This document shows, piece after piece, positions 12,315-12,531 of a stretch of DNA of 12,531 nucleotides. The position numbers and the translations under genes were made by a program. The notes under the pieces were generated by a model. That model was not told where the DNA came from. It did not search any database and worked only from the letters and a program-made list of their open reading frames with translations. Within the stretch, counting starts at the first letter, position 1. Each line of letters begins with the position of its first letter. The stretch is from JAGDXO01 sp964541025 (GTDB lineage: Archaea > Thermoplasmatota > Thermoplasmata > Thermoplasmatales > GCA-001856825): positions 1 through 12,531 of the forward strand of contig CAZIOW010000032.1 in NCBI GenBank assembly GCA_964541025.1. The letters run 5' to 3'.

Positions 12315-12531
12315 ATGACACAGAGTGAAAATCAATCACAGAGTCCACCACCCCAGAAGAAGTCTTCTGCTGCGAAGTGGATAGCTGTGGTAATAGTGAT
12401 TATATTGGTAGTTGGAGCTGTGGTGGTCATAGCCTCTGAACAGCACAAGACCCCTACAACAACTACAACTAAGACAACGGTATCTCCTCTATCTATATCT
12501 CCATCTAACACTGGCGTAATATCTCAAATGG
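12315..12531 (+). CDS. Peptide-transporter substrate-binding protein, N-terminal part (cut by window end)
   Basis: The first 72 residues of an ORF still open at the window edge. A short polar cytoplasmic tail (MTQSENQSQSPPPQKKSSAA) precedes one strong membrane segment (about 21-43, WIAVVIVIILVVGAVVVIA). A Thr/Ser/Pro-rich linker (PTTTTTKTTVSPLSISPS) follows. This layout (membrane anchor plus Thr/Ser-rich stalk) is typical of archaeal extracytoplasmic solute-binding proteins. Together with the permease and ATPase genes upstream, it strongly suggests the DppA/OppA-type receptor of this importer. The ligand-binding domain itself is outside the window, so the family is inferred from context. No lipobox Cys is present, so anchoring is by the helix. 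Confidence 0.75.
   Translation, partial: MTQSENQSQSPPPQKKSSAAKWIAVVIVIILVVGAVVVIASEQHKTPTTTTTKTTVSPLSISPSNTGVISQM

Overview
This window looks like a stretch of archaeal chromosome, most likely from a moderately AT-rich member of the Thermoplasmata (a Thermoplasmatales relative such as Ferroplasma, Cuniculiplasma or Picrophilus). The archaeal assignment rests on the gene families: archaeal ribosomal protein S15, archaeal FAD synthase RibL, archaeal phosphopantoate--beta-alanine ligase, the archaeal AsnRS-like asparagine synthetase, a geranylgeranyl-reductase-family flavoprotein, a RecJ-like DHH protein, and GGTG-type ribosome binding sites alongside promoters that seem to give leaderless or nearly leaderless mRNAs. 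The order-level assignment is inferred from overall resemblance and was not tested by any search.

Layout. 45-118 (-) is tRNA-Arg(CCU). 313-1293 (+) holds a tiny Asp-rich ORF, an Ard1/RimI-type N-acetyltransferase that overlaps it in another frame, and ribL. 1294-3786 (-) is a tightly overlapped operon, rpsO - recJ-like - pps, whose last stop codon abuts the ribL stop with no spacer. A 54-bp divergent promoter region separates rpsO from a flavoprotein of the geranylgeranyl reductase family (3841-4947, +). The 3' end of that gene overlaps, tail to tail, a coiled-coil/zinc-ribbon protein (4907-5440, -). An Lrp/AsnC-family regulator (5510-5953, -) is divergent from archaeal asparagine synthetase A (6049-6969, +).

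7140-12188 (+) is a dipeptide/oligopeptide ABC transporter operon: two permeases (DppB, DppC), two ATPases (DppD, DppF) and a small two-helix membrane protein, all overlapping or nearly overlapping. After an intergenic region with a perfect 12-bp inverted repeat and a separate promoter, the membrane-anchored substrate-binding protein starts at 12315 and runs off the window. These parts together would form a complete peptide importer, a sensible system for a heterotroph in peptide-rich acidic habitats.

Most of the window is ordinary core chromosome plus a transporter. I see no CRISPR array, insertion sequence, integrase or defence locus. The points most worth a second look are the Asp-rich micro-ORF whose shadow produces a false Met/Thr-rich start for the acetyltransferase, the large charged insertions in both transporter ATPases, the AsnC-like regulator divergent from asparagine synthetase A (an E. 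coli-like arrangement with an archaeal-type enzyme), the inverted repeat before the binding-protein gene, and several starts where a GTG inside the Shine-Dalgarno sequence can be mistaken for the start codon.
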